Assembly: GCA_012517385.1 (NCBI GenBank)
Contig: JAAYUZ010000034.1
Location: 1-62,310, forward strand
Source: Treponema sp.
GTDB lineage: Bacteria > Spirochaetota > Spirochaetia > Treponematales > Breznakiellaceae
DNA length: 62,310 nt
Direction of reading: 5' to 3'
Of the stretch, positions 25,805 through 33,445 are shown one piece after another. Made by a program: the position numbers and the translations under genes. Under the pieces are notes generated by a model that made no database searches, was not told the DNA's origin, and saw only the letters and a program-made list of their open reading frames with translations. Positions within the stretch are counted from its first letter, which is position 1, and every line of letters starts with the position of its first letter.

Positions 25805-27112
25805 CTACCTTGTTCCTCTTTTAATGGAAACCCGAATGGTTGAACTTAAGGGTAATCGGGAAGGGCATACCACTTCACAACAGCCACAGCCATGACAAGT
25901 ATTCGCTTTATGAATCAGGGCCTCAGAATCCCGTTCTAAGAGTGCTAACTTGTAAAGATATTCAGGATCGAGCCCTACAGGACAAACCGCACGGCATTCA
26001 CCACAGTTGGTACAATCATGGATTGTTTCACCCCCAATCTGCTCTTCAGTAAGGGCAACAATCGCAATGGTTGTTTTTGTTACCGGTTCATCCAGATCAT
26101 GAACTACCATTCCTTTTAAGGGTGATCCGGTAGCAATTTTTTTTGGTTGGACTAGGAATCCTCCGCATTGGGAAATCAGATCCCCGATTCTCGTTCCAAT
26201 TCGTACCCTGAGGACCTGAGGATGCTTTATGGAACCGCCACCGACGGCAACGTATCGTTCAAGGATAGCTTTGTTCTGCACTACCGCATCATATACAGCA
26301 GCCAGTGTTGCAGGGCCACATATACAAAAAGCGCCAAGGTCAAGGGATTCATTTTTTTGGTAATGCTGAAGGACCGTTTTAAGCTCCCGGCTGTTCCGCT
26401 GTGGATAGCGGGACCCGGTGATAATAGTTTTAATTTGAATACCCAGTTCCGCAGCACGCTGAGTTATTCGTTCTGCTAATTCCAGTTCCTGGTCAGAAAC
26501 GGCAAAAATAATATGGTTTGCACTCGATGCTTTTGCAGTAATCGATGCGCCGATAAGAATTTCATCTATACGCTCTTGAGCAAGTACATAGTCTGCCACG
26601 AGCCAGGGGTCATCAAAAATTAACCTTACTACAAGGCTTACGGTCTTTGATTGGTTTGTAGCATCCCTGATTATTTCTACCAGTGGCCGGCCGGGGGCTT
26701 CCATTTCAACAAGCCCTTTTTCAGAAAATATTCTCAGCAGATCAAAACTGGAAAGGCCTTGCCAATGGTAATTGTCTTTTTTTTTACCGAGCTTATCAAA
26801 GGCTCCTTCGAGACGGACAAGTATACCCTGGGTAGTTCTGCCATCGGCTAATTTCCAAGATAAAATTTTCAATACCTTACCTGGTATGGAAGCATGTATA
26901 TTTGCAGAACCTGTACCATGTCCTCGTCCTATAAGCATCCCCTCCTGGACTGATGATCCAATATCTACTAACGGTACAGCTTCAGCGCCAGGATGCTGGG
27001 TCAAAGGAATTAATGCAAGGGTCGGCAGAAACGCGATGGTACTTTTATCTGCAGGAGGAACAGTCGGATCCTCCAGTTCAAGACCACCATGGGGAAATCG
27101 ATATACTTTCAT
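25805..27112 (-). CDS. rnfC: RnfC, iron-sulfur and NADH-docking subunit
   Basis: A 435-residue peripheral subunit. Features: an RnfC N-terminal barrel-sandwich segment (FPHGGLELEDPTVPPADKST), the SLBB/Rossmann middle with ISQCGGF, and two [4Fe-4S] motifs near the C-terminus, CTNCGECRAVCP and CHGCGCCEVVCP, both complete. RnfC links a soluble electron donor or acceptor (NADH in known complexes) to the membrane part. The start overlaps the upstream unknown membrane gene by 4 bases. It is the best conserved member of this operon. Confidence 0.93.
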   Translation of the reverse strand: MKVYRFPHGGLELEDPTVPPADKSTIAFLPTLALIPLTQHPGAEAVPLVDIGSSVQEGMLIGRGHGTGSANIHASIPGKVLKILSWKLADGRTTQGILVRLEGAFDKLGKKKDNYHWQGLSSFDLLRIFSEKGLVEMEAPGRPLVEIIRDATNQSKTVSLVVRLIFDDPWLVADYVLAQERIDEILIGASITAKASSANHIIFAVSDQELELAERITQRAAELGIQIKTIITGSRYPQRNSRELKTVLQHYQKNESLDLGAFCICGPATLAAVYDAVVQNKAILERYVAVGGGSIKHPQVLRVRIGTRIGDLISQCGGFLVQPKKIATGSPLKGMVVHDLDEPVTKTTIAIVALTEEQIGGETIHDCTNCGECRAVCPVGLDPEYLYKLALLERDSEALIHKANTCHGCGCCEVVCPSRLPLSSTIRVSIKRGTR

Positions 27113-28524
27113 GCTGCAATCCGTTTATCTATATATACTGATTTATTGGCTAATAATAATGTACCATGCGACGCACGATATATCAGGAATGACACCCCTG
27201 AAATAAATATCACAAGATACAGCCCTTGTCCTATAGTATCCTGATGTATTGGATTAGAAAATTTTACAGAAAGCAATGACTCCAAGGGGGGGACTTCCAG
27301 ATTTTTATAGGCATCTTCGATAACAGCCGGCTGGACTTTAGCAAGCAAACCATCGGAACCCAACATATAGGTATTATAGGATGATTCGGAAGATGATTCG
27401 TGATAAAGGGCCCGAATAGAAAAATGGGATTGTATTTCAATATGGGCCTTGTATTGCTCAAAAGTCACCGGAATAGGAGGGACATCCCTGCTCAACACTT
27501 TTACAGAGTTCCTGCCAGGAATAATAATAAAGAAAAGAAAGGCTGCAAGAGCGCCGAGAGAAAATGGTACAAGGCTTTTAAGCGGTTCCATATGCTTTTT
27601 TACTGACCCAATCAGTTCAATGGGTAAAAAAAAGGTATGCCCTATATCAGCAAAATAGTTAAGACGAATAAGGGTGAACAATGAACCTGTAGCACCCTGC
27701 ACGATCAGGGCCGCTAATAGTAAAAACCAATGAATACTAAAGACTAAACCGCTTACCGAATAAATAACCAACAAGATCGCACTGTATACAAACTGGGGCT
27801 GATACCAATGAAAAAAATGCCTTAAAGAAAAAGGAACTTTTCTTAGCTGCTGTGAAATAAGGTCCTTCTGAAATTGACTGATACATATCTGAAGAGCCAC
27901 TAAAAGACCCGTACAAAGGATTCCTCCGATACCAAGGGATATAAAAATGATACCAGCAGGAATTGAAAGCAGAATTTCACGCTTTTCTTTAAAAGTAATG
28001 AAGGAGTAAACAAACAGGCCTGATAAAACAAGACCAGTTAACCACCAGGGAACTTGTGTATGACTGGTTTCTGAAAGCTGAAAGGATGGATTCAAATCTG
28101 CAAGGGATTTCTCAAGACGCCGGAGAAGAGATGCTTGAGATGACCATGGATTGAGCCCCGATAGGGAAATAAAATAGTGCCGCATACCATCGGACAGAAA
28201 AATCGATTTTAATTGATCTGCATACCCATCATTTCGAGGATCCATGGGTTCGATATAGTCATAATAATTCTTGAGCGGTATAGATCGTGGACCTGCAAAA
28301 TCATCAATATAGACCCACTGGGTCGATTCGGAAATAACATTCTGAACCGCAGCAGCATAAAGGCGGTCCAAGACCAAAGATTCTTGAATTTTATCGGAGA
28401 CACTCAGGACCAGCAAAGAAGCGGAACCGCTGCGATTGTTTATTTGGAAGGAAAATTCAATAACTCCTGCAAGGACAAGGGTATAGATAATTGTAAACAA
28501 CCATAGATTTCTTGACCGCTTCAT
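27109..28524 (-). CDS. Unknown six-helix membrane protein heading rnfC
   Basis: A 471-residue protein not recognised. Helices are predicted at about 8-27, 161-177, 186-214, 246-277, 318-336 and 434-451, with two extracytoplasmic stretches of about 130 and 95 residues. It has only two cysteines, both inside a helix (GILCTGLLVALQICIS), so it carries no iron-sulfur motif and is not RnfB. The stop overlaps the rnfC start (ATGA), which argues for coupled synthesis and a role in the Rnf complex. AGGTG before the start is a modest ribosome-binding site. It follows the PAP2-like gene by 11 bases. Confidence 0.75.
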   Translation of the reverse strand: MKRSRNLWLFTIIYTLVLAGVIEFSFQINNRSGSASLLVLSVSDKIQESLVLDRLYAAAVQNVISESTQWVYIDDFAGPRSIPLKNYYDYIEPMDPRNDGYADQLKSIFLSDGMRHYFISLSGLNPWSSQASLLRRLEKSLADLNPSFQLSETSHTQVPWWLTGLVLSGLFVYSFITFKEKREILLSIPAGIIFISLGIGGILCTGLLVALQICISQFQKDLISQQLRKVPFSLRHFFHWYQPQFVYSAILLVIYSVSGLVFSIHWFLLLAALIVQGATGSLFTLIRLNYFADIGHTFFLPIELIGSVKKHMEPLKSLVPFSLGALAAFLFFIIIPGRNSVKVLSRDVPPIPVTFEQYKAHIEIQSHFSIRALYHESSSESSYNTYMLGSDGLLAKVQPAVIEDAYKNLEVPPLESLLSVKFSNPIHQDTIGQGLYLVIFISGVSFLIYRASHGTLLLANKSVYIDKRIAA

Positions 28525-28535
28525 AGTATGAGCAC

Positions 28536-29024
28536 CTATAGAAGTGCAAAGGCTGCAGCAATGAGTATGCCTAAAAGGGAGCCCACTAATACTTCGAGCG
28601 GAGCATGGCCCTGGATTTCCTTTACCTGGTGGTATTCAATATTCAGCCGATTCGATACCTCTTTGCCCAGTAAGTTCAGCGTTTTTGCCTGTAAACCTGC
28701 GGACCTGCGAACCCCCATGGAATCCCTTATAACAATTAAAGCAAGACACAGGGTTACAATGAATAGGCTTGAATTAATCCCTTCCTTAAAACCAACCGAG
28801 GTGGCCAAAGCAGTGACCAGTGAAGAATGACTCGAAGGCATACCACCGGTTTTCCACAAAAGGGTTGAAACAATCTCTTTGGCAGACTTTTTTGAATTTC
28901 TTAATAACACAATCACCGCTTTCAGTAGCTGTGCAAAGACAAGGCTGGTGATGGCAGATAAAAAAACAGGATTTTCAAAAAAGGCTGATAAATCCCTTGA
29001 ACGTAACGGAATGAATGAAATCAT
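28536..29024 (-). CDS. Divergent PAP2-family (DUF212) membrane protein
   Basis: A 162-residue membrane protein of the divergent PAP2 / DUF212 family. The acid-phosphatase-like signature is visible as KTGGMPSSHSSLVTALATSVG, then IVIRDSMGVRRSAGLQAKTLN, and GHAPLEVLVGSLLG near the end. Relatives are putative lipid phosphatases of unknown substrate. The start at 29024 is supported by the promoter -35 at 29059 and a six-base gap after the -10; a longer reading frame back to 29084 would run through that promoter. It is the first gene of the rnf operon. Confidence 0.82.
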   Translation of the reverse strand: MISFIPLRSRDLSAFFENPVFLSAITSLVFAQLLKAVIVLLRNSKKSAKEIVSTLLWKTGGMPSSHSSLVTALATSVGFKEGINSSLFIVTLCLALIVIRDSMGVRRSAGLQAKTLNLLGKEVSNRLNIEYHQVKEIQGHAPLEVLVGSLLGILIAAAFALL

Positions 29025-29030
29025 TGCCTT

Positions 29031-29059
29031 ACAATCCCCTATGTAAGCCCTTTTGTCAA
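29031..29059 (-). promoter_or_regulatory. Promoter of PAP2-like/rnf operon, leaderless type
   Basis: On the minus strand TTGACA (29059-29054), 17 bases, GATTGT (29036-29031), then six bases to ATG 29024. The -10 is poor (3 of 6). The -35 overlaps the -35 of the divergent pseudouridine synthase promoter by five bases. Confidence 0.5.
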
Positions 29060-29079
29060 GAACTGGCTTTTGATAGAAT
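29053..29079 (+). promoter_or_regulatory. Promoter of pseudouridine synthase gene, leaderless type
   Basis: TTGTCA (29053-29058), a short 15-base spacer and TAGAAT (29074-29079); seven bases then reach ATG 29087. No Shine-Dalgarno sequence. If TTTTGT (29051-29056) is the -35 instead, the spacer is 17. Confidence 0.5.
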
Positions 29080-29086
29080 ACCACAT

Positions 29087-30088
29087 ATGGCCTATACTGC
29101 GCAAATCACCCAGGACGATCAAAACCGGCGAATGGACCGAATTTTACGAAAAGCCTTGCCGGAGCTTCCCCTTTCGGCGATTCATAAGCTTTTGAGAAAA
29201 GGTCAGGTTTATATTGATGGAAAACCGGTAGATGCTTCATTCAAGCCCCAGGCTGGCTCAATCCTCGAAATTTCCAGTCTTGAAGTTGAAATGCAAAGGG
29301 AAACTGATACTGAAAAGAATATAAGCATACCTGAACTCTCGCCATTAGACATACTGTATGAGCATGAGGCCCTGCTTTTTATCAATAAAAAGCCTGGAAT
29401 CCCTGTTCATGGAAAACACAGTCTGGATGAGGCTGTACAGGGTTACCTGAAATTTAAACTTCCACCCTCTCTTTCATTTAAAAGCGGCCCCCTCCATCGG
29501 CTCGATCAGGGAACCAGCGGAATCATCACCTTTTCTAAAAATCTTGCCGGGGCCCAGCGCTTTAGTGAGGCCTTGCGACAGCATAGACTTTCTAAATGGT
29601 ATCTGGCGATCCTTCAGGGAACGATGACTGAGCCGGTCCAGTGGAATGACGTACTGCTTCGGGACCAGGAACAGCATCGTTCTCTGGTTAGCCATACCGC
29701 ATCTGGAGGGAAAGAAGCCCGTACCACCCTCTACCCCCTGTTTTATAATCCCCATCCCCAAAAGCGATTTACACTGGTGCTCATCAATCTGGGGACCGGA
29801 AGAACCCACCAGATTAGAGTCCAGGCCGCAAGCCACGGGTACCCATTGGCGGGGGATATCAAATATGGAGCAAAAAAACAGGCTGAACCATGGTTTCTTC
29901 ATGCCTACGCTCTGGGAGGGCTTGGCACCTTAAATCTTGGACTTCCGAATGAAATTCAAGCGCCCCTATCGAAGTCTCAGCTGAACCTTTTAAAAAGCAT
30001 CTTTTCTGAACCGGCTCAATTACTTTTTTTGGAAAGACTTTATCAAACCCCTCCCATTAAAGACCTTCTTGATGCTATAATTAAGTAA
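29087..30088 (+). CDS. RluC/RluD-type rRNA pseudouridine synthase
   Basis: A 333-residue enzyme that isomerises uridines in ribosomal RNA. An N-terminal S4 RNA-binding domain (about 15-70, with HKLLRKGQVYIDGKPV) precedes the catalytic domain with GPLHRLDQGTSGI, where the Asp is the catalytic residue, and NLGTGRTHQIRVQAASHGYPLAGDIKYG. The start is ATG 29087, after the promoter; a longer frame from 29015 overlaps the divergent gene and is rejected. The stop overlaps the next start (TAATG). Target uridines are not determinable by eye. Confidence 0.92.
   Translation: MAYTAQITQDDQNRRMDRILRKALPELPLSAIHKLLRKGQVYIDGKPVDASFKPQAGSILEISSLEVEMQRETDTEKNISIPELSPLDILYEHEALLFINKKPGIPVHGKHSLDEAVQGYLKFKLPPSLSFKSGPLHRLDQGTSGIITFSKNLAGAQRFSEALRQHRLSKWYLAILQGTMTEPVQWNDVLLRDQEQHRSLVSHTASGGKEARTTLYPLFYNPHPQKRFTLVLINLGTGRTHQIRVQAASHGYPLAGDIKYGAKKQAEPWFLHAYALGGLGTLNLGLPNEIQAPLSKSQLNLLKSIFSEPAQLLFLERLYQTPPIKDLLDAIIK
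30073..30081 (+). promoter_or_regulatory. Internal extended -10 promoter, leaderless type
   Basis: TGC followed by TATAAT (30076-30081), inside the last codons of the pseudouridine synthase gene; six bases then reach ATG 30088. The -35 region is weak, as usual for extended -10 promoters. The downstream gene may thus be both coupled and independently transcribed. Confidence 0.55.
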
Positions 30089-30954
30089 TGTTTCGCATAA
30101 TTAGTGATCTGTTCTGGTTTTTCAAAGGTGTAAAAGTATATGCCCTGGTCGGCGAAAGTGGTACTGGAAAAAGCTTTCGGGCTAAACTGGTAGCGCAAAA
30201 ATACGGTATAGACCTGATAATTGACGACGGCCTCTTGATTCGGGATAACCGGATTTTAGCGGGCCATTCTGCAAAAAAAGAAAAAACCTTTCTTGCAGCG
30301 GTTAAGGTAGCCCTCTTTGATGATAAGGCCCATCGGGATGAGGTGGCCCGGAAGCTGCAGACTGAGAAATTTAAAAAAATTCTCATCCTTGGTACCTCTA
30401 TCAAGATGGTGAATAAAATAGCAGCCCGTTTACAGCTCTCGCAGCCCAGCAAAATTATCAAAATTGAGGATATTGCAACCCAGGAAGAAATAGAAAAGGC
30501 TATACGGACACGGAAAATCGAAGGGAAACATGTTATTCCCGTTCCGTCTATAGAAGTGAAACGAAACTATCCAAATATTTTCTACGATGCTATCCGGGTG
30601 TTCCTTAAACGAGGTGTTCTGCCGCCGGTTGCTACCAGCACCAAGGTCCATGAAAAGTCTGTAGTGAGACCCGAATATTCCAAACGGGGCAAGGTGATCA
30701 TTTCAGAGGCGGCCCTGAGTCAAATGGTCATCCACTGTGTTGATGAGTTTAATCCGAACATAGGTATTAAAAAAATTGTGGTAAAAGAGGATGGACAGGG
30801 ATACAGGCTCGTCATAACCATCGATGTGCCCTATGGGACCCAATTGTCGGGAAATATCCATGAATTACAGCAGTATCTTATTGATAATATTGAACGCTAT
30901 ACGGGTATACTTATTGAAGAAGTCAATATTATAATTGATAAGATAACCGAATAA
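30088..30954 (+). CDS. P-loop NTPase fused to an Asp23/Gls24-like domain
   Basis: A 288-residue protein. The first part is a small P-loop ATPase/kinase-like domain with Walker A GESGTGKS (residues 22-29), followed by DLIIDDGLLI and KKILILGTSIKMVNKIAARL. The last about 95 residues (GKVIISEAALSQMV..., then VDVPYGTQLSGN-like, then GILIEEVNIIIDKI) have the pattern of the Asp23/Gls24 (alkaline-shock, DUF322) family. The two parts are joined by a short linker. This combination is unfamiliar to me. No membrane segment is present. It overlaps the upstream stop by one base and is followed 12 bases later by the peptidase-like gene. Confidence 0.7.
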   Translation: MFRIISDLFWFFKGVKVYALVGESGTGKSFRAKLVAQKYGIDLIIDDGLLIRDNRILAGHSAKKEKTFLAAVKVALFDDKAHRDEVARKLQTEKFKKILILGTSIKMVNKIAARLQLSQPSKIIKIEDIATQEEIEKAIRTRKIEGKHVIPVPSIEVKRNYPNIFYDAIRVFLKRGVLPPVATSTKVHEKSVVRPEYSKRGKVIISEAALSQMVIHCVDEFNPNIGIKKIVVKEDGQGYRLVITIDVPYGTQLSGNIHELQQYLIDNIERYTGILIEEVNIIIDKITE

Positions 30955-30966
30955 AGGGAGGTTGTG

Positions 30967-32145
30967 ATGTATAAAAAAAATGGATTGCTATTATTCCTGG
31001 CACTGCTGGAAACCATGACTTTGGTGGCACAAACCAAGGAACTCCAGTTTACAGAGGCCGCGGGAAACTATTACCGGGTGTATTCTGAACAGGGCCATGA
31101 AGCGGCTCTGGCACTGGCAAAGGAAATGGATGCCCGTTTTATCGTATATAACCGGTTATTCCGTTTTACCCCATCCAGGCTCAGCCAGCCGCTGGTGGTC
31201 CGTTCCTTTGTCACAAAATCAGAATATGATTCCTATGTTTCTGCTAAATTGGGTACCACCAGAAATGGGGCGGTATACCTGCATTACAATAATCGGCCTG
31301 ATTTGAACGAACTGGTCCTCCTGGAAAACTCTGATGAAGCAAAGAAAGTGTTCCCGCATCAGGCGTTTATCCAGTTCCTTCGGGCTTTTATACCAAACCC
31401 TCCCACATGGTTGCAGGAAGGGCTTGCTATCTACTTTACTACCCTCGGATATGACCGCAGTAAGGGGGAAGCGACCTACGAAGAAAATCTTTCCTGGCTT
31501 GATATGGTAAAAGGCTGGGGAAGTTCAGCCCCCAGCCTGGAAGCAGTAGTGATGTCGGATATTCAGAATCCGCTTCCATCGCCACAGATACAGGGAGCAT
31601 CCTGGGCACTTATATCCTTCTTATTAAACACAGACAATGAAGAGTACCGCCGTTCCTTATATGAAATTTTTATGGTTCTATCCCCGACCGAATCCCGGGA
31701 AGGAAACAGTACCCTGGCACTGGGACGCATTGTTCCATGGGTTCAGGTTGATGAAATTACCCGGGATTATCAGAACTATATAAAAGAGCGAAAAACCTTT
31801 GCGGAGATCATAGAAGACGGACGAAAAGCCTATGCTGATAAGGACCTTGCGAAGGCGGAGGTACTTTTCCTGTCTGCGATGAATCTTCAGCCAAACCACT
31901 ATGCTCCCTATTACTATCTGGGGCTGCTTTCCTATGAACAGAAAAAATATGATATGGCTGAAAATTATTATCGTTCTGCCCTTCTCTATGGTGCCGATGC
32001 GGCCCTGGTGAATTATGCATTGGGTCTGAATGCAGGAGCCGCAGGTCGCAAAGCAGATGCGGTACAATACCTGGAAAAGGCAGCGTCTGCAGCGCCTGAT
32101 CGGTATAAGGCCAAGGTACAGGAACTCTTACCACGATTTAAATAA
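30967..32145 (+). CDS. Exported peptidase-MA-like protein with TPRs, catalytic His motif lost
   Basis: A 392-residue exported protein. A signal peptide (to about residue 21, LVAQT) is followed by a peptidase-MA-like (gluzincin) region. The zinc motif HExxH reads HQAFI (from residue 131), lacking the Glu and the second His. The downstream WLQEGLAIYF element, normally carrying the third ligand Glu, is kept. The C-terminal 120 residues are tetratricopeptide repeats (AEVLFLSAMNLQPNHYAPYYYLG and following). Probably a non-catalytic envelope adaptor. GGAGG lies five bases before ATG 30967; the in-frame GTG just upstream is not needed. Confidence 0.75.
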   Translation: MYKKNGLLLFLALLETMTLVAQTKELQFTEAAGNYYRVYSEQGHEAALALAKEMDARFIVYNRLFRFTPSRLSQPLVVRSFVTKSEYDSYVSAKLGTTRNGAVYLHYNNRPDLNELVLLENSDEAKKVFPHQAFIQFLRAFIPNPPTWLQEGLAIYFTTLGYDRSKGEATYEENLSWLDMVKGWGSSAPSLEAVVMSDIQNPLPSPQIQGASWALISFLLNTDNEEYRRSLYEIFMVLSPTESREGNSTLALGRIVPWVQVDEITRDYQNYIKERKTFAEIIEDGRKAYADKDLAKAEVLFLSAMNLQPNHYAPYYYLGLLSYEQKKYDMAENYYRSALLYGADAALVNYALGLNAGAAGRKADAVQYLEKAASAAPDRYKAKVQELLPRFK

Positions 32146-32157
32146 GCACTATCACCG

Positions 32158-32185
32158 AGCTGCCATGCATCATTGCATGGCAGCT
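32158..32185. terminator. Perfect 12-bp hairpin between convergent genes
   Basis: AGCTGCCATGCA, loop TCAT, TGCATGGCAGCT. It lies 13 bases after the peptidase-like stop and 54 bases beyond the pcnB end, so it can serve both directions. No T-run follows on either strand. Confidence 0.6.
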
Positions 32186-32239
32186 TGGGCATGGGAGTAA
32201 CAATGAGGGGGAATCCTAAGTAGCCTGTCGGACTTTTAA

Positions 32240-33421
32240 TCACGGCTCCTTTGGGGTTTCTCTTTTCTTTTTCCGGCGGCGTCTTTTCTTTGTCTTTTGT
32301 TCGCCAGAATTGCGGACCTCTTCCGCTGCAGGTTCTGGGATAGCTTCTTTGTTTCGCCCCTTTTCAAAAGTGCGGGCCTTTTTAATACCGATTCCATGTT
32401 CCCTAAAGAGCAGCCGAACCGCATTTTCCAGCTCTATACGGGGAGGATTCATCGGCAGTACATAGGTGCGGCAAGCGGTAAGGGCAGACCTATAGGCTTC
32501 TAGAGGTTCCTTTTTCCAATCCACAATACTGTTAAGATAATCCCGGATAAAATAACTTATCACTTCTCCGCTGGCCTGTTCTTTCCCGTTTTTTACAAAT
32601 TGGTCCAATTCAGAAAGACTGCGCAGATAATTTTCTTTAAACTGGCGCTGAATTTCCATAAAATGTACCGCTTCTGGTTGCAAATACTGGTACAGAGAAA
32701 AGTGTAAAAGTTTTTCAACAATTAAACGGGAATGTCCAGAATTTAAAATTTTAAAAAGCTCTTCTGTGCGTCGGGAAGCGGAAACTGTATCTAAGAGGTG
32801 AGCCTGCTGTTTAATTTTCCAGCTTAACCATAAGGGAATTTTAAAACCAGTAGTAGCAGCATATTTTACTGCCCGAAGCATCCTAACCGGATCGTCCTTA
32901 AATATAACTGAAAGCGGTATAATGGGACGAATTATTCTTGCCCTTATATCCTTGAGACCGCCTACATAATCTACAACGATCTGTTCTTTAGGTTCATAAA
33001 AGAGTGCATTAAGGGTAAAATCCCGGCGAAGCACATCTTCTTCTATGGTTCCAAAGGTGTTGCCCGTATGACCATCCTTTAATGAACGGAAGGTTGCTAC
33101 CTCATAGATCGTTTCACCAACATAGACATGGACGAGCCGGAACCGGCGGCCAATAATACGGGAGTTTCTAAACAGCCGTTTAATTTGAGAAGGACTTGCA
33201 CTGGTAACAATATCAAAATCCTTCGGCTTTTTTCCGACTATCAGATCCCGGACTGCCCCTCCAACTATATAGGTTTCATGGCCCGCCTGTTTAAGACGGG
33301 CCACAATGCGAACAGCCTCAATATCTACATCGGAGCTTTTTATCTGGTGTTCATCTGCAGTATACACAATCGCTTTTTTGACAGGCCGACCATTTTTATC
33401 AGTTGAATATCTGTAACGCAA
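32240..33421 (-). CDS. pcnB: Poly(A) polymerase / CCA-adding family (PcnB-like)
   Basis: A 393-residue nucleotidyltransferase of the class II poly(A) polymerase/tRNA nucleotidyltransferase family. The head motif is YIVGGAVRDLIVGKKPKDFDIVTSASP, with the DFD metal pair. It continues with RRDFTLNALFYEP and VDYVGGLKDIRARIIRPI, and DDPVRMLRAVKYAATTGF for RNA binding. The C-terminal tail is strongly basic (KKRRRRKKKRE), as in PcnB. The start is TTG at 33421 with GTGAGG five bases upstream; no in-frame ATG is nearby. Whether it makes poly(A) or CCA cannot be decided, but the basic tail favours poly(A). Confidence 0.85.
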   Translation of the reverse strand: MRYRYSTDKNGRPVKKAIVYTADEHQIKSSDVDIEAVRIVARLKQAGHETYIVGGAVRDLIVGKKPKDFDIVTSASPSQIKRLFRNSRIIGRRFRLVHVYVGETIYEVATFRSLKDGHTGNTFGTIEEDVLRRDFTLNALFYEPKEQIVVDYVGGLKDIRARIIRPIIPLSVIFKDDPVRMLRAVKYAATTGFKIPLWLSWKIKQQAHLLDTVSASRRTEELFKILNSGHSRLIVEKLLHFSLYQYLQPEAVHFMEIQRQFKENYLRSLSELDQFVKNGKEQASGEVISYFIRDYLNSIVDWKKEPLEAYRSALTACRTYVLPMNPPRIELENAVRLLFREHGIGIKKARTFEKGRNKEAIPEPAAEEVRNSGEQKTKKRRRRKKKRETPKEP

Positions 33422-33445
33422 TGTTGCCTCACCTGAACGAAAGGG

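Noticed and set aside
27109-28524. The unknown membrane protein as RnfB
   Set aside because: RnfB is a short protein with many cysteines; this has two cysteines and six helices.
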